From Triatoma infestans (taxonomy: Eukaryota; Arthropoda; Insecta; Hemiptera; Reduviidae), in assembly GCA_011037195.1 (NCBI GenBank), contig JAAEAF010003450.1, positions 1-64,000 on the forward strand: a stretch of DNA of 64,000 bases, in the 5' to 3' direction. Below the pieces are notes generated by a model. The model made no database searches, had not been told where the DNA came from, and saw only the letters and a list, made by a program, of their open reading frames with translations. This document shows, one piece after another, positions 32,246-45,856 of this stretch. The number at the start of each line of letters is the position of its first letter. The stretch's first letter is position 1. The position numbers and the translations under genes were made by a program.

Positions 32246-33239
32246 TAATGTTTACAAAGAATTTTGCAAAAGCTTACAGTATACTATTTAGAACCGTAAA
32301 GGAATATAAAGTAATGGCAATTTATAGGAAAGCCTTATGTCACTACCTCTTTAGAATCGAATCCATTAAATGAATTTTTTGGAAAAAAATGTTATCAGCG
32401 CAAGGGATAATTAATTTAATAATAGTGTAATAAAGATAAAATAGTTTAATATCAATATCAAGTTACAATGTTGAGTTAAATATTTACATGTATCAAATTT
32501 AAATGAAATCTTAGAATTATTGAGAAAATTGGGAATAAAGTGAGAAATCTGTTCAGTCAAGTGATATTTTCCGACTAAAACCTTATTGTCAAATCCGCTT
32601 GGCAAAGTATGAAAATGAAGCAAATTTGAATTTTAAATTATACTGATCTTCGACCACAGGTACACAACAAGCCACACATACATGAAACCTCAAAACATAT
32701 AATATTATATCCGTTTTCGAAATATGACACTATTGGAATAATTCCTTTTACATAGAGAATGTAGTAAGTTATAAAATTTAAAAATAGAATTCAAACATAA
32801 AATTAAACTTAATTACTATTTTATATCTATTGTACTGGAGTTGATGCATCCACATTTTGAGTTTAATTAAATAGTTCAATGAAAGGATTAATTTCATTTT
32901 AATTGTTCATTATTTCTTATATGTTTTAAAATTACTAAGAAATATAAAAATAGCATTGATAAGGTCATATTTTAAATCACTTGAATCCATTGAAATGCTT
33001 TTAATTAAAAAAGTTCATAAAATAGAAAATAATTTTAAAAGTTAATTGTTAATTGAGAGGATAGAAGTTCCCCAGTATTAATTTCTGTCCTTTTAGAATA
33101 CTTTTAAAATTGAAACTATTTATTTTTTAAAAGCATATTTTTTACTTTATTTTATTTTATTTCTCTTTGTGTAAAGATAAAACAAATTTAGACGAGTAAA
33201 AGATAGAGAAAAAAAAAATGTTAATACATATTTGTAAAT
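32246..33239. other. no gene seen
   Basis: AT-rich intergenic DNA. A weak HINE-like stretch (GAAATCTGTTCAGTCAAGTGA) near 32540-32570. Confidence 0.4.
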
Positions 33240-33505
33240 TGTCGGCGATGACGCAGGAGCCAAAGTGAAATAATAGTGGGGCTAGCCCAGGGGCGCCAAT
33301 GAGAATATCGTTGGAGGGGGTATATGTAACCTATCGGCTTGCCAGTGTCTCTGGCGCAGTCCTGTGATCGTCTTAAAGACGTAGTGATCGTTGTGTTATG
33401 TGCTCTAATTCATCTCCAACTGTCGTCTACAATTCCATGCTGGATACTTCTCTAATTTGCACGCAAAGCGATTTATTAAATAATCGCCACCCAAGCGGTT
33501 ATCAG
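33240..33505 (+). promoter_or_regulatory. candidate first (non-coding) exon and promoter region of PRL
   Basis: A locally GC- and CpG-richer block (GTCGGCGATGACGCAGGAGC; GGCGCCAATGAGAATATCG) in AT-rich surroundings, ending CGGTTATCAG followed by GTATAA, a plausible splice donor at 33505/33506. It is followed by a candidate 5' UTR exon at 35440-35606 and the PRL start at 36017. Placement as a transcription start is inference. Confidence 0.4.
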
Positions 33506-35439
33506 GTATAATTTTTTATTTTTATTAATTTTTTTTCTCAAAACTAAAATAAAATATTCGAGGTTATAATCAAATTTGTTAATGTCTTCTTTTACTGCTG
33601 TTTTACATTTATAAAAATGAAAATACGGTATTTATAGTCTAAAATTAAGAAGTAGAAATGTTTTTATAGAAATTCTTCATTTTTTTTTTTGTTCTTTAAT
33701 AAATGTGGGGCACAGCTTTTTAGAGTAGGGGGTAACTTTTCACTTGGTTGACCCAATTCATAGAAAGCTTGTCATTGTGTCAAGTTTGTAATGCAAGTCA
33801 GCTTGCTTGTATAATTTCTAACTATAATTACCATTGATTTATTATTATTTTTGTCATTTAATTTTATTCGTAACATATGGTACGATGTTATTAATTAGAT
33901 TTATACTATCATATTAGTAATCATTGTTCGTTAATAAAATGATTAATTTAATACTAGGAAAAATAAGATTAAATGGTATTATAATATTTTTCAAACAATA
34001 CAAAAAATAATAAAAACAAGGTTTTATATAAATTAAATGTAGGAACGATGAAGTTTGGATCGCTGTGGGCGGGGTACTAGACATTGGGATCAATACCCGC
34101 ACTTGGGAGGGTGTATCAAGTCCTTCACCCTCTTGCACGTGCATCCTCTTTTTTTCCCCCCCTCAATTCAGAAATATAGTTTTCAAAAATTACATGAACA
34201 ATAAAATCAGAAACGGCACTTAATAAACCCCAATTTGTAATAAATAAATACTTTTTTATTACAAAAGAAGAATGAACCAAGCTGTATTTTTTGTTTTAAA
34301 TTTTAAAAGATAATGCAATCACTTAAAACGGATTTATTCCATTGATAAAAAAGTTTCGAACAGAAAAAAAACGAAAACTATTTGTAACTGCTCAGCTTTT
34401 TTTTTTTTTATTCTTTAGTTTTACTCATTCATTAATTTTAATAATATTCTTAGGACTAAATGAAGACACATTTGACCACAAATATAATTTAGTATTACAT
34501 CTTACTTTTAAGTATATAAAAATTAAACAAATATATACATATATATAATTTTTGAAACAAAGGGAAATATTATAGTTATTTTTAGATAATTCATATTTAT
34601 ATAATGTGTTATTAGATAGTAAAGTGTTCAACCTTGATTTCAATGCCATATATCTAAATTTGTATCTCTACTTTTTTCAAAATGAAACATGATTCATTGG
34701 GGAAGTTTATTTTTTTTTTATCCTTGTATTTAGAAGTAACTTTTATAGAATATTTATACATAGCGCTTGTAATTTTATTTATTTCTTTTTATTAAAAATA
34801 TTTTGTAAGGTCGTTGCCCTTTAATAGGCAATTTTAATTTTTAATTTTATTTCAGCGTCGTTGTTTTTGTATTTTTTTTTTTTATTTCATTTATTTATTA
34901 GGTACATTGTTTTAATACTTGAAATTGTTAAAACTTCATTCTCCCATTGCAGTTGACATGGTTTTAATTGATAAATATTTGGCAGGCATTTTTATAAATG
35001 TTGCTTGAAACGATGCAGTTTAGAGGTGAACCTAAAAGTCTTAATTCAATCATCAAATGTTCCACCAAAATGTTTCAAATGATAGGTTTTTATCTGTGTA
35101 GTTTTAGTGTATAATGAAGTAAAGATCACTGGAGCAGTTTCGATTGCTTAAATCAGGATTCGCATATTCTGTTTGCCCGATTTCCATTAAACTTAGAATT
35201 TCAGCGACGCATTTGATTACAGTTTGATTTACAAGCCTATTGATATCATTTTTACTAGGAAAAATATAATGAATGAAAGTGATAGGCCTCCGAAAGACTT
35301 AAAAGCCGTTTACGGTGAAAATCGCGATAATTGAAAAAAAAAACCATAGAATTACACTGTTTGGCAGTTTACAAATTATGTAGTTTTTTTTTGTGTGTGT
35401 TTTTAATTAATAATTTTTTCTTTCTTTCTTTTGTTACAG
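33506..35439 (+). other. probable 5' UTR intron of PRL
   Basis: AT-rich, no coding exon. A short GC-richer stretch at 34055-34150 has a tRNA-like GGATCAATACCCGC word but no complete SINE. Confidence 0.35.
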
Positions 35440-35606
35440 CTCTTGGGCACCACCTGGCTGACATTGATGGAGTTTCGACTGGACAGTGCGGAGTACTGCC
35501 AAGCTCAGCACAAATAGACAATTAATTAACAACAAAACCAAAGGGACAGTTTTACTAGTGATTAAAAAGTAAATCGTCGTCAATCCGTGCACCGTGTTGA
35601 CACCTG
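35440..35606 (+). other. candidate non-coding 5' exon of PRL
   Basis: Preceded by a strong acceptor (TTTCTTTCTTTTGTTACAG) and ended by CACCTG/GTGAGA. Its composition is less AT-rich than the flanks and it carries no long ORF in frame with PRL. Confidence 0.35.
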
Positions 35607-36016
35607 GTGAGACCATCCGGAAATCCACCCTTCACTGAAGAAGAGTTGGAAAAAAATATATTATATATATATATATAAATTGTGTATGGGGGGGCAGTTA
35701 AAACGCACACCAAGCGATTAGAGGGTGTGTTGTATTTCCGGCTCATCAGATGCTCTCCGGTGCTTTAAAAAAATATTAACTATTTTAGTGTCAAAACAAT
35801 ATATATATATATATATTTTTTCCTCTACAAAAATATAAAATCTTTTTAGATCTGTTGAACAGATCTGAATAGCAGTATTTTTCTAAAATACATTTACGTT
35901 AATAAAATAACAAAAAAAAAAAAAGGAATATATAATTAAATATATACCGTTTTACTGGCCATTACATCATTAAGAGAGCAAGTAGTTGTTTTTCTTTTTA
36001 AATTGAGTGGCAGGCA

Positions 36017-39000
36017 ATGAGTATAGAGACGATGAGGCATAAGGATATTAGACCCCCTCCGTGTGAGATACAGTATAAGAACATGAAATTCCTCATCACG
36101 GACCGTCCGAATGACCAGAATATTCATAACTATATTATGGTAAGTTTCTCTTAAACTTCAAAATTTAAAAAAAATACTAAATGGAAATTAGACATAAGTT
36201 CTTGCAAAACAAGTAGCTATAATTTTTCTCAAATTATGTGAAATTATTTCTAATCAAAGTTTTTATTTCCCAATAAAAAGCACCTTTTAAAAGTATTTCA
36301 CATTGTGAACATACCAGATCAGGTGGGATATCTCTGCTAATGAGGAGTTGATATAAGGAAAGAACTAGGAGACTCTCTCCTCTTCAATTAGATGGGCACA
36401 TCATTCAAGCTTGAACATTTACATCATTATGGATGAGCCTTGGTGGTTTGACGATAAAATGCTGGATTTTGATTCCCAGATAGGAAAGTTGTGTCTTATA
36501 ATTGGATTTCACTCTGCTATCTGGGTCGATGTTTAAAGTAACATTTAATCATTGTAGAAGTCTTTTCTGGAACTCCTTTTATGGAATAGCGCAGGCTATT
36601 ATCCGGTGTATTGGAACATCTGTGGTAGATTAAATGATTGCATCTGCAGAGAATGAATAAATAATCCATTGTGGCTTCCATGTGTTATGCACAGTTGTAC
36701 AAAGTGCACATATGATGAATGGTGTAGTGGTGAGCATGACTTTACCTGTGGGCATACTAAATCTAAAGTTTAGTTTGCCTATTTCTGCAAGCTCTGTTAT
36801 TATGTAATTATTGCAGGTGTCAACAATGTACGACAGTTTAGGATATCCACTATGGGGTTTTGGTGTATTAAGTCTGGAATTGGATTTCTAAGCTTTACCT
36901 TCTGAGTTGTACCATTTTGTTACTGTTAATATGAGCCCAATGGATTTGCAGGCTTCTGATCTCTACTTATAAACTTAATATTTATTGTGAATTCATGTTC
37001 CGAATTAATTAGGGAACATCATAATTTTTAACTTGAAAATTTTCTTATTCTACCGGTCACCAGCGCTCAATTTTGGAAAAATGATTTATCTGTTATGTAA
37101 CCTTCAAATAAAATAAAATAAATTACCATTATTTGTTTATTTATTGATAAAAACAGTTTTATATTGAGCTTAGTAGAATACAACTAAAAAAAAGATGATC
37201 TCATCACTTCTCAAATCCTTTAACTTTATTTCTTTTATTTTTTTTTTTTTAATCATTTAAAAAGTTTTTTTATCGTAATATAAGAGACCAATGACTCCTT
37301 ATAATACGTGATATATTGTCATTTTGTTTTTAACTTTTGTTTGAATTTATTACAAATCCTTTTAAAATTTCTCGAAAAGTTCTTTCATAATGTTTACAAA
37401 AGTATTATTAATATAAAATCCTGCAATATTCAGATAAGTAATAAATGATCCTTTCGTTAAAGGTACTGCAATTTATTTTTTCCTTTTGATAATTTGTAAA
37501 GAAAAAATATATTCAACAGCTAATTAAGTATACAATTTTTTTAAAAAAAAATGTACACTTTCTTTACATTTATTTATTAGAAATATATTTCTTATGTTAC
37601 ATACTATGTATTCATGTATATTATCAATAATACATTTGGGAAAGAGTTTTAGCAAGAACTCCACCCCCAAACAAACTAGTATGACCACTAAAACTGTTGT
37701 TAGCAAAAATGCAAGTAGATCAATAGGTCACAACCATATGTTTATTGCTAACCTCTTTCAGATATTAAAAATTTAAAATAGTTTTAAGACCAAAACTTTA
37801 TAATTCCCATAATGATACTTTATTCTAGATTTTTATACATGTATTTAACTTTTCTTTTTTTTTTTAAATAAAATAATTTTATTGTAGGAATTGAAAAAAC
37901 ATAAAGTACGTGATGTAGTAAGGGTTTGCGAACCAACTTACAAAATTGATGAACTACGTTCAGAAGGAATATCGGTCAAAGATTTGGTTTATGATGATGG
38001 AACTTCACCACCAGCAGAGGTAATTTATTAATTATTAATTGCATTTTCCATCTTTTTGCAATTTTTGTTGCAGCAGTTTCATTATTTCATTAGTTTTTTT
38101 TTATTTTTATTTTTATTTTTATCAGATCCAACATCTTTCACTTACATTATCAAGTCTTAGATTAGATATATACCACTAAAATGTTAAATCATTCGATTAT
38201 TTACAAGTCTGTTGCATAATCGTATCCAAAGCAAAATCACTCGTTAAAGAGTTACTGTAAAAATATTTTACATTTTTAATATAGAAATCATGGGAACAAA
38301 ATAAATGTTTTTCTTTTAAATTTTACTGGCTTTCTAATTTTTTCCCAAAAAATTCAGGGAACCCACCAAGGTATCAAGTTTTCAGATAGTAGATAAAATA
38401 TTTGCCTCTAAAACCATTCTGCTAATTTTACTTTAAGCAATTTTTCCCTCAAATATTCACCTTTTTTTTAAAAAAATATTTTATTAATGAAAAAATCCAT
38501 TTTGTAACATTCTTTTATAATTGTAAATTTCAACTCTCAAATTTTTTTTTTTTTTTTTTGAAACTCCAGTTTTAAATTTAATTAATCTAAAGTTAAACTT
38601 ATGGTATACATTCATAATTATACATAATCAGTCACAAAGTAATATGAGCAATCAGTTACATTGTTTGATGTTCTTTACATCTTCAGTTGTATTTGATATT
38701 GTAAAAATAGATATTGAGGTTCGGTCAGAAAATATTTTCAAATTTATACAGACAATTAGTGTAAATTTATTGCTTATCAGGAGATTTTTTTGTTGGCCGT
38801 TAGTTATAATATGAAAACAAGAATTAGTTGGCTTCACGACCAATTCAGGGTAAAAATCAATAAATCAAAAAAAATATAACTTTTTTTTTTAATTGTTTTT
38901 TAATAATAATTAACACGTTCGACGTTTCGACAAACTTTGTTTGTCTTCTTCAGGAACAATACAAAAACAAAAATAAATAAAGAGTTATAAACATAAAAAA

Positions 39001-42000
39001 TTATAAAATAAACCACAAACAAAAAACAAAATACATTGGTGAGATTACAGTAGAAATGTTAAGTCTGTAATGAAAGGGTGTTTGTTGTAATCACTTTTTG
39101 TTTCTTCTTCAGGGTAAAAAAATGTTTCTTGTGAAAATTTGTTTTTCTGACCGAACTTCAAAACATCCATTTTTTTTTACAATAATCAGTCACAATTTTA
39201 ACATCTTTGAGTTAATTCCTTTGTTTCGAGTTTATCTAAAGGAATTTTTAATGAGAGCAAAGAGCATATCGAGTTATAATTGATTTTTTACGGAGTTCCA
39301 GGGAGCTTACTTTATAATGCCTCACATAAATAAGAGTCCTTTTGCCAGCATTTAGAAAAATTGCAGTGTTTGCAAAAAATAGACAGTTTTATATGACCCT
39401 TTTTTTTTTTAGCGCTCCGAAAATGTGTAATTAAATGCGCATGGATGTTATTACTTTTCAATGAACATTACTGATAGTTTCCTCTTTCCATAAAATAAAC
39501 TTCATAATTAAAACAGAATTTGCCCCTCCCCAAAAAAAATAAATAAAATGTAATTATATTTACCAGTAACTAATAAACTTCAAATTAAAACTTGATCAGT
39601 AATTTCTAATTTGAAGTAACAAAAATCTGGTGTGAAACACTCACACGACTTTCTCTAACTACAGTTAACAAAATTGTAAATGACAGATTATCTTCAAACA
39701 TATAATTTATTAAATGTTTTTCTTCAGTTTTATATCAATGGGAGAATCTAAGCTTAATAACTGACTTTTGGGGGGGGGAAACATAATCTCTTCCCGCCCC
39801 ACCAGAACGTCTTTAAATGAATTTCTTGGAAAAAGTTTTAAACAAAAGTGTGCACTTCATATTCACAATTTGTGTGCCAAAATTTAATGAAATTCTTCGG
39901 TTGCAAATCGACAAGGATTTCAGTTGTAAATCAGTTGTACATAAAAACCTCAGTTAGTCATTAATGTGTAAGAAAAATTAACTCAAAAACGCAAAATCAC
40001 AACAAGCTCAATTTTAGTATTCCGTTTATAATAAAATATTGCCACGAAGATTTTGGGCAAACTAAATCAAACGGAAATGCGATTGCCTTTCACTTTTACG
40101 CGAGGTTTCATATGAAATGAAATCTTGTGTCGATCGCCCTTGTAGTCTAAATGCATCCACTTTCTTGTGATGACCTAGATTCCTAGAATTAGAATAAGTA
40201 AATATTTCTAAAGAATAAAACTACCAATTATAATATAAACTTGGATCAATCCTCATCTTCTTAATTCAAAAAATGCTCCGCACTATTAAAATAAAAACTG
40301 TGTTTTTGAAAGAGAAAGTTTCATAGCTATTTTAACAAGTTTATAACAATAAAAAGTAAAAAAAAAAAAAAATAATAATAATAATCTATCCATCTTGGTG
40401 AAAGTGTTGCGAATTTAATGTATCACTTAAAATAATATATTTATGCCATCAATCCCATAAAAGTAGTAATTAATATTTATAATAAACAATTATTTCGTTC
40501 TTACTTCTCTCTTATTGCTCACTTCCCTCATACATACACACATTGTACAAGTTACAAACGACCACATTCTATCATCTACAAGAGAGCCAGAAATTTGCAT
40601 TTTAGGTCATAATGGATTTGACTTTATTATAATAAGAGAAGCTGTTCCTTCACTTCATCTTAACATCTTTTCTTACTGCTGTAAGAAGAAGTATTGTGAT
40701 TTGGTCAGATTTTGGAAATTGACTTTCCTTGGAAATAAGTTTGTATAAGCAAAAAATTACAATATTTTTTAAAATTTAACCAAAAACTTAAATCGGCATG
40801 ATTTTCCAGAGTTTGAAACATATACGTGAAAACATACAATTAAGATACAGAAAGAATAAAAATAGAATTAATTAATCATTAATTTTGAGAAACATAAAAA
40901 TGAAAAAGAATAAAGATTAGGTTGAACATGAAAAAGAATGAAAAAAATAAATAAATAAATTCAGAAGGGGAATAACCCTCAAGAAGAATTAATAAAATAA
41001 TACATACAGTTTCAAAAAAATAAATAAATTATCGTTCCTTTATTAATTATTAAGATCATTGTTAATACAAAACTTTACAAACACAAGGGTTCTCCTCTAA
41101 ACCTCCAAAATTCAGTCAGGTAACGAATCAGTTGGGGCCAATCTATTCCATTCAGCAAATTTGCAAATCTTCCTAAAGAGAGATATCTTTCCCCAAAGAT
41201 GGCCAAACGAATTGGTGACAACTTAGAGGTAGAGTAGGTATCGAAAAGGGCAGGTTATGAAAAGTATCCTATCACATAGAGGACATTCGTCATTAGACTG
41301 TTGAGTCATAGGGCTTATAATTAAGCTTCAGCAGTTCTCCACCCAGCTTCAGGACCCAACATACCGAAGATAAACCACTGAGGGTATCCACATCACTAAA
41401 TAAATTAGCACATCTCACTCATGATCTAACAATTTATACATTGTAATCCTATGAGTAGAGTTTGCTTTTTCCTTAAACTTATTCCTTACATTCCCTCTCA
41501 TGTGGTCTACCAAACTTCTAATCTGATGATTGAAGGCGTCGCAATCAGTCGTATTAAAATTAATCGATATTTCTACCATGGAAATACTTTTGGAACTATT
41601 TTGGCATTCTGACTACGAAAAAGATGTTTTTAGAGAATAGGTCTGTTTTGTTTATGGATATATGTGAGTGCGTAAGGGTGCGAATGAACAAATTATCTCA
41701 GACATCGTAAGAAGAGGTTTGGGTCAAAATCCGCCTTCTTGAAATGCAGTACTGAATGATTTGTTTTTCGCGATATTCTCCAGTAGGGTTTCAAACTTTG
41801 TAATTTGAATTTGTCTGTTACTTTTATTTAAAACATAAATACTTGTCTTGTGGGGGGGGGGGGGGTGGCGATATATGGTGGCGATGACCTTAGACTTCCT
41901 TCTAAAGAAAGTATGACCTACGTTCCCCATCACCTTTATAATTAAAGGAAACTAAACATTCCAAGTTGCCTTACCAAAGTAAGAGAAATTAAAAAGAGTG

Positions 42001-45000
42001 ATTCAATTTTCCATATATCAGATTTTTTTTTTCTTCAACTAATATTTGTTTTAACCTATCATAAAGGAATATTGAAATACACACTGTGAAATACTTATAC
42101 ATTCACTTAATTAATTATTAAAAATGCTTTGTCTATATATCCTTCAAATTAAAACATTCCTTTTTTAAGACATGATATGATATTTCCAAGGTAATCTTGA
42201 TGTATTAACCCTCGAGTTGATCTTTTCATAACTTGATCTGTTACTAACTGGCCAACTTTTTTCCATTTGCAGAAAAAATTTTACTTGTATAAGAATGTTA
42301 ATGAGATTTTTACCTTGAACGTTAAATTTTTTTTTTTTTTTTTTTTTTATATAACTTCAGTAATAAATTTCAAATCTTATTAAATCATTATGTAAAAATA
42401 AATTCTTAAATTTTAAGAAATATATAGAATTGCAGTATAGATGCAGTATTCTGAAAATTCCGTTACTAGAACGATTTAAATGATACTAATTTGATTCATT
42501 GCTAATAAAAGTGAACAGATGTTGAGTTTCTTTCGTATAATTTCATGCTTTTCCTCTTAAGTACATGATGGCCAGTGACAGGCAAAATATCTTTTCTCCC
42601 ATTTATTTGAAGTGGAGTATGACCATAATCTTTCAATAACATAATATGACATAATCTTGATGTACTCTTAAATAAAAATTAAAGAGACAAATAATTTGTA
42701 AAACAGATTTGTTGAAATATTTAAAAAATCTCAGCTATGGCATTTGCTCTTTTTTATTAATTTTTTTAATCATATGGCTTCCTAAGAGGCAAACAGAACT
42801 CGTTTCAAGAAGTTCTAAAATTAAAATTTTTTGTCTGAATGATTAATAAATAGTTATATTCAATGTTAAAAAGATACCCACTGAAAGAGAAAGGAATGCT
42901 ATTAGAAGAAACAGAGAAAGGATGAAAGTGACGGAGGAATTGTACATCATTTCGAAAGTATAACATGCCCCTTTTGAAATTTTAACATGTAACTCTTTAA
43001 CTTGGTGCAAAAATTATTGGAAGATCCTTCTTCTTTTTTTTTGCATTGACTTTTCGTCATACAGCCAGCGAGGGGTCAGTTTTGTAATTATATGTTTGGG
43101 TTGTAAAAATCGTTTAATGCCCCACATTATATTAAGAACATTTATAATTTATAACCAATTCATATTATAAATCTAAAAACATCAAGTATTCGGATAAAAA
43201 ATTATCTATATTCATAATAAAAAGTACCGGTAGAAATTTATGTAGCTTATTAAATAATTTATTTCTTGGGACAGAAAATAGTAGCATACTATTCCAGAAA
43301 ATCCAAACACTCCAACTTGCAAAAAGTGGAGTAATGGCGGCTCTTCTTTGTAGTATAGTCTCATTTAGATAAGGTCCACCTAACTCATGGAGATTTCTTC
43401 ACGTTACGTTTATAAAATTTATTGTTCGAGCAAGAAGTTCGTATTGCAGTTGCCACTTAGTTATTTTGGCCCTCTTTATTATCCACATCACATCAATGGA
43501 GGTAATTTCCAACCAAGTATTCCCCTGACATCGCCTAATTCTTAAATCATAATACATCTTATCTTTAGGTTTGTAATCAAAGTTAATTTGAAATAAGATT
43601 TCTATAAATAAATTCAATATTGTGATAATTAAAGGAGAGGGGAAAAAAACAGCTATCATCCACCCTCCAAGAATTCATGTGGGGAAAAATACGTTTTACC
43701 TTTCTCCAGTATTCTCTAATACAAGAGTAGAACAGTCTAAACTTATTTTCAAAATATATTTATTGAAAGGAAGGATAGCTTGTTTTTTCCCTGAATGATT
43801 AAACATTGTTACATTTTTTTTTTTAATATAATAAAACTAATGACCCAGTTTGTAAGCAACCTGCTCATATTTTTCATAACTGTTGCAGATTATACTTTAT
43901 ATTTAATGCAAGCAGTTATTTTTACATTAAACATGTCGGTACTACCATGAATTGAATTAATAATTTTCTTTTCATATTCAATAAACTAATATAAATACTA
44001 AGTATCATTGATACTATCTTTTTCTCTCATTTTCCTCTCATAAATTATTGGTCTAACTTTTATTTATTTTTCTAGTTTATCTTAAGTCTATCTCAAATAA
44101 TTTTGGTATGTTTTATAAACAAACTTTTTAATATATTTGCAGGTAGTAGACGAGTGGTTTGAATTATTAAAGACAAGATTCAGAGAATGTCCAGAAAGTT
44201 GTGTGGCTGTGCATTGTGTTGCTGGCCTTGGTAGAGCGCCTGTTTTAGTAGCATTAGCTCTTATTGAGCTTGGAATGAAATATGAAGATGCGGTGGAACT
44301 TATTCGACAGTAAGTATATATTTAACTTCTGTAAAATATATAATTTCTGCATTGTTTGCAAGAGAAATCATACCTATTAAGCAGTAATTGTTTTACTCTT
44401 AACGTTTGTGGGACAATGAAATCAATTACAACAAAGAAAGCGCCCTGTGTCCAGCTGAGGATTTTGGAAATAAATGATCACAATTATGGGCGATGTTATT
44501 AATAATGTGCACTTAGCATTCAAACTATATAATCAACTGCCAGTACTAATACTATAAGTTATTTGTATAAAAAACGAGATAGGGTTTTAGGTCCCTCAAA
44601 AGTGGAAAATGCACTTAGCTTGTTGAGATAATTGGGAAAAACTGCAAAATCCAAAATTCATAAAGTAGTGGTTCAGGTTTGGACCGATTGTGAGCAAAAC
44701 TTATTGTTGGATCTTCTCGTATCTAAATAAAGACCAAATTTGAACTTTCTAAAGCACTCTTTTTCGTGCCAGTGGACTTCAAAACAGGTATTCCTGGTGG
44801 AAACTTACTTTCTCTCACATTAGATTAAATTTGATTGAACATGGGGTGGATCGTGATCCCAGACACTGCAGCCGATAGAGGCTTATTGTGCCTACTCTTG
44901 TAGATCTAGTATGAGAAACCTCCCCTCTTCATGAGGTTGAGGGCTTTCCCAACCAGTTCTTTATGCGCTATCATCTCCTCTTGAGTCTCAGTGTGCCAAA

Positions 45001-45856
45001 GATCTCATAATGCAATTTGGCGATTGCAAAAACGCAGTCGAAAAACAGGTATAAGGCCGTTTCCACCACCTCCTGGCCCAATCTACACAAAGATTCCGAA
45101 TTAATTATCCCCACCTTATGTGGTGTTTCTAGAACCTGCCGTGCCCCATGAAAAGGCCTGCCACCAGATTTATCTAGTGCTTCCTAAGCAAAGGGACTCT
45201 TTGGTTTTATGTTAACACAGCTTTGAAATAATCATCTTAATGTGTTTAGCTCCTGGACTTAATTTCCAGAGTGTGTGCTCTCTCCGGAGCCAGTCTCTGA
45301 GAGAAGTACGTACTATCCCTTTGGTTATCCCTAGGACAGGTACTGGACCACAGAACGGGGTATTGCTCCATTCCTGGCCAGTTAGTCGGTTTCATTTCCT
45401 CTAATTCCCGTATGTCCCGGCATCCACTCCAACCGAACATTATTGTATCGGGAAAGTTGCGTCAGGGATTCTCTATATTCCCTGGCCAGAGATGAGGTGG
45501 TTGGGAAGGTGACTCAGTGTAGCCTGGCTGTCCAAAAAGATGAGATTTAAGGGTTTGAGTCTCTTTGTTTAGGAAGGAAGACCTAGGAGGTTAATTTCTT
45601 TGGGTGTGTACTTCTAAGGGCCATTCTCAGGTTTTCACAGTCCTTGATAAGAAACTCTTAATTAATAAGAATAAGAAAGGAAAAAAGTTTCAGCATGCCC
45701 AAGATACATTTTTGTAGTTATATGTTGTTTCTTTTTAATTTCAGAAAGCGAAGAGGTGCTATAAATGCTAAACAGTTGGCATTTCTGGAAAAATACAAAC
45801 CAAAATCCAGACTAAAAATCAAGAATGGTCATAAGAACTCCTGTTGTATTCAGTAA
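36017..45856 (+). CDS. PRL-1: PRL-type protein tyrosine phosphatase (PTP4A family)
   Basis: Coding exons 36017-36139, 37888-38019, 44143-44309 and 45745-45856, all with GT/AG borders and matching phases; 177 aa, the usual family length. ATG 36017 is preceded by an acceptor (GTGGCAG, 36007-36013). The N-terminus [15 protein letters not shown] matches insect PRLs. The P-loop is [12 protein letters not shown] with catalytic Cys110 and Arg116. The general acid is Asp78 in YDDGTSPP, and the regulatory Cys55 sits in VRVCEPTY. A basic tail precedes the C-terminal CaaX box CCIQ (Cys174 prenylated), which targets the enzyme to plasma and endosomal membranes. Family members dephosphorylate proteins or lipids and bind CNNM magnesium transporters (established for the family). 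No damage is visible. The 6.1-kb second intron and third intron are full of transposon relics. Confidence 0.97.
38917..38957 (-). ncRNA. hammerhead-ribozyme-like motif in PRL intron 2
   Basis: Minus strand: GTTC / CTGAAGA / A / GACAAAC-AAA-GTTTGTC / GAAA / CGTC / GAAC. Stem I is GTTC/GAAC, stem II is 7 perfect bp, stem III would be the palindrome ACGT, and the cleavage triplet is GUC. All hammerhead core boxes are present, with one extra A before stem II, the same deviation as in the 10.6 and 32-kb motifs. It lies antisense to the PRL transcript. Confidence 0.6.
39626..40130 (+). repeat. HINE-like element, 5' part (PRL intron 2)
   Basis: TCTGGTGTGAAACACTCACAC start, then CTTTCTCTAACTAC and diverged interior; it merges with minus-oriented HINE words near 39960-40100 (CTCAAAAACGCAAAATCAC). 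Confidence 0.7.
40990..41480 (-). pseudogene. second 3' fragment of the 2.2-kb LINE family
   Basis: The minus-strand translation in several frames ([15 protein letters not shown]-like knuckle, [15 protein letters not shown] and [12 protein letters not shown]) parallels the C-terminal 90 residues of the LINE ORF at 2216-3919. Decayed. In PRL intron 2. Confidence 0.65.
41570..41960 (-). repeat. HINE-like repeat, decayed (PRL intron 2)
   Basis: Minus-strand words GACTACGAAAAAGATGTTTTTAG and a GT-rich stretch, followed by a TTGCGATATTCTCCAG-like unit. No termini. Confidence 0.4.
42000..44142 (+). other. remainder of PRL intron 2, no gene seen
   Basis: AT-rich. A minus-strand open frame at 43399-43659 shows no family motif. 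The acceptor TATATTTGCAG ends the intron at 44142. Confidence 0.4.
44840..45490 (-). pseudogene. LINE RNase H/C-terminal relic (PRL intron 3)
   Basis: The minus strand gives [15 protein letters not shown] from about 45430, followed by decayed frames with [14 protein letters not shown] and [15 protein letters not shown] text. This is the RNase H box of I/Jockey-like LINEs. Inserted antisense in PRL intron 3. Confidence 0.65.

Noticed and set aside
35725..35765. minus-strand CTGATGAGCCGGAAATAC resembling a hammerhead core
   Set aside because: No stem II can form between CTGATGA and GAAA, and no stem I flanks match.
43399..43659. 86-aa minus-strand ORF inside PRL intron 2
   Set aside because: No recognisable motif, no splice partner, composition like the AT-rich surroundings.
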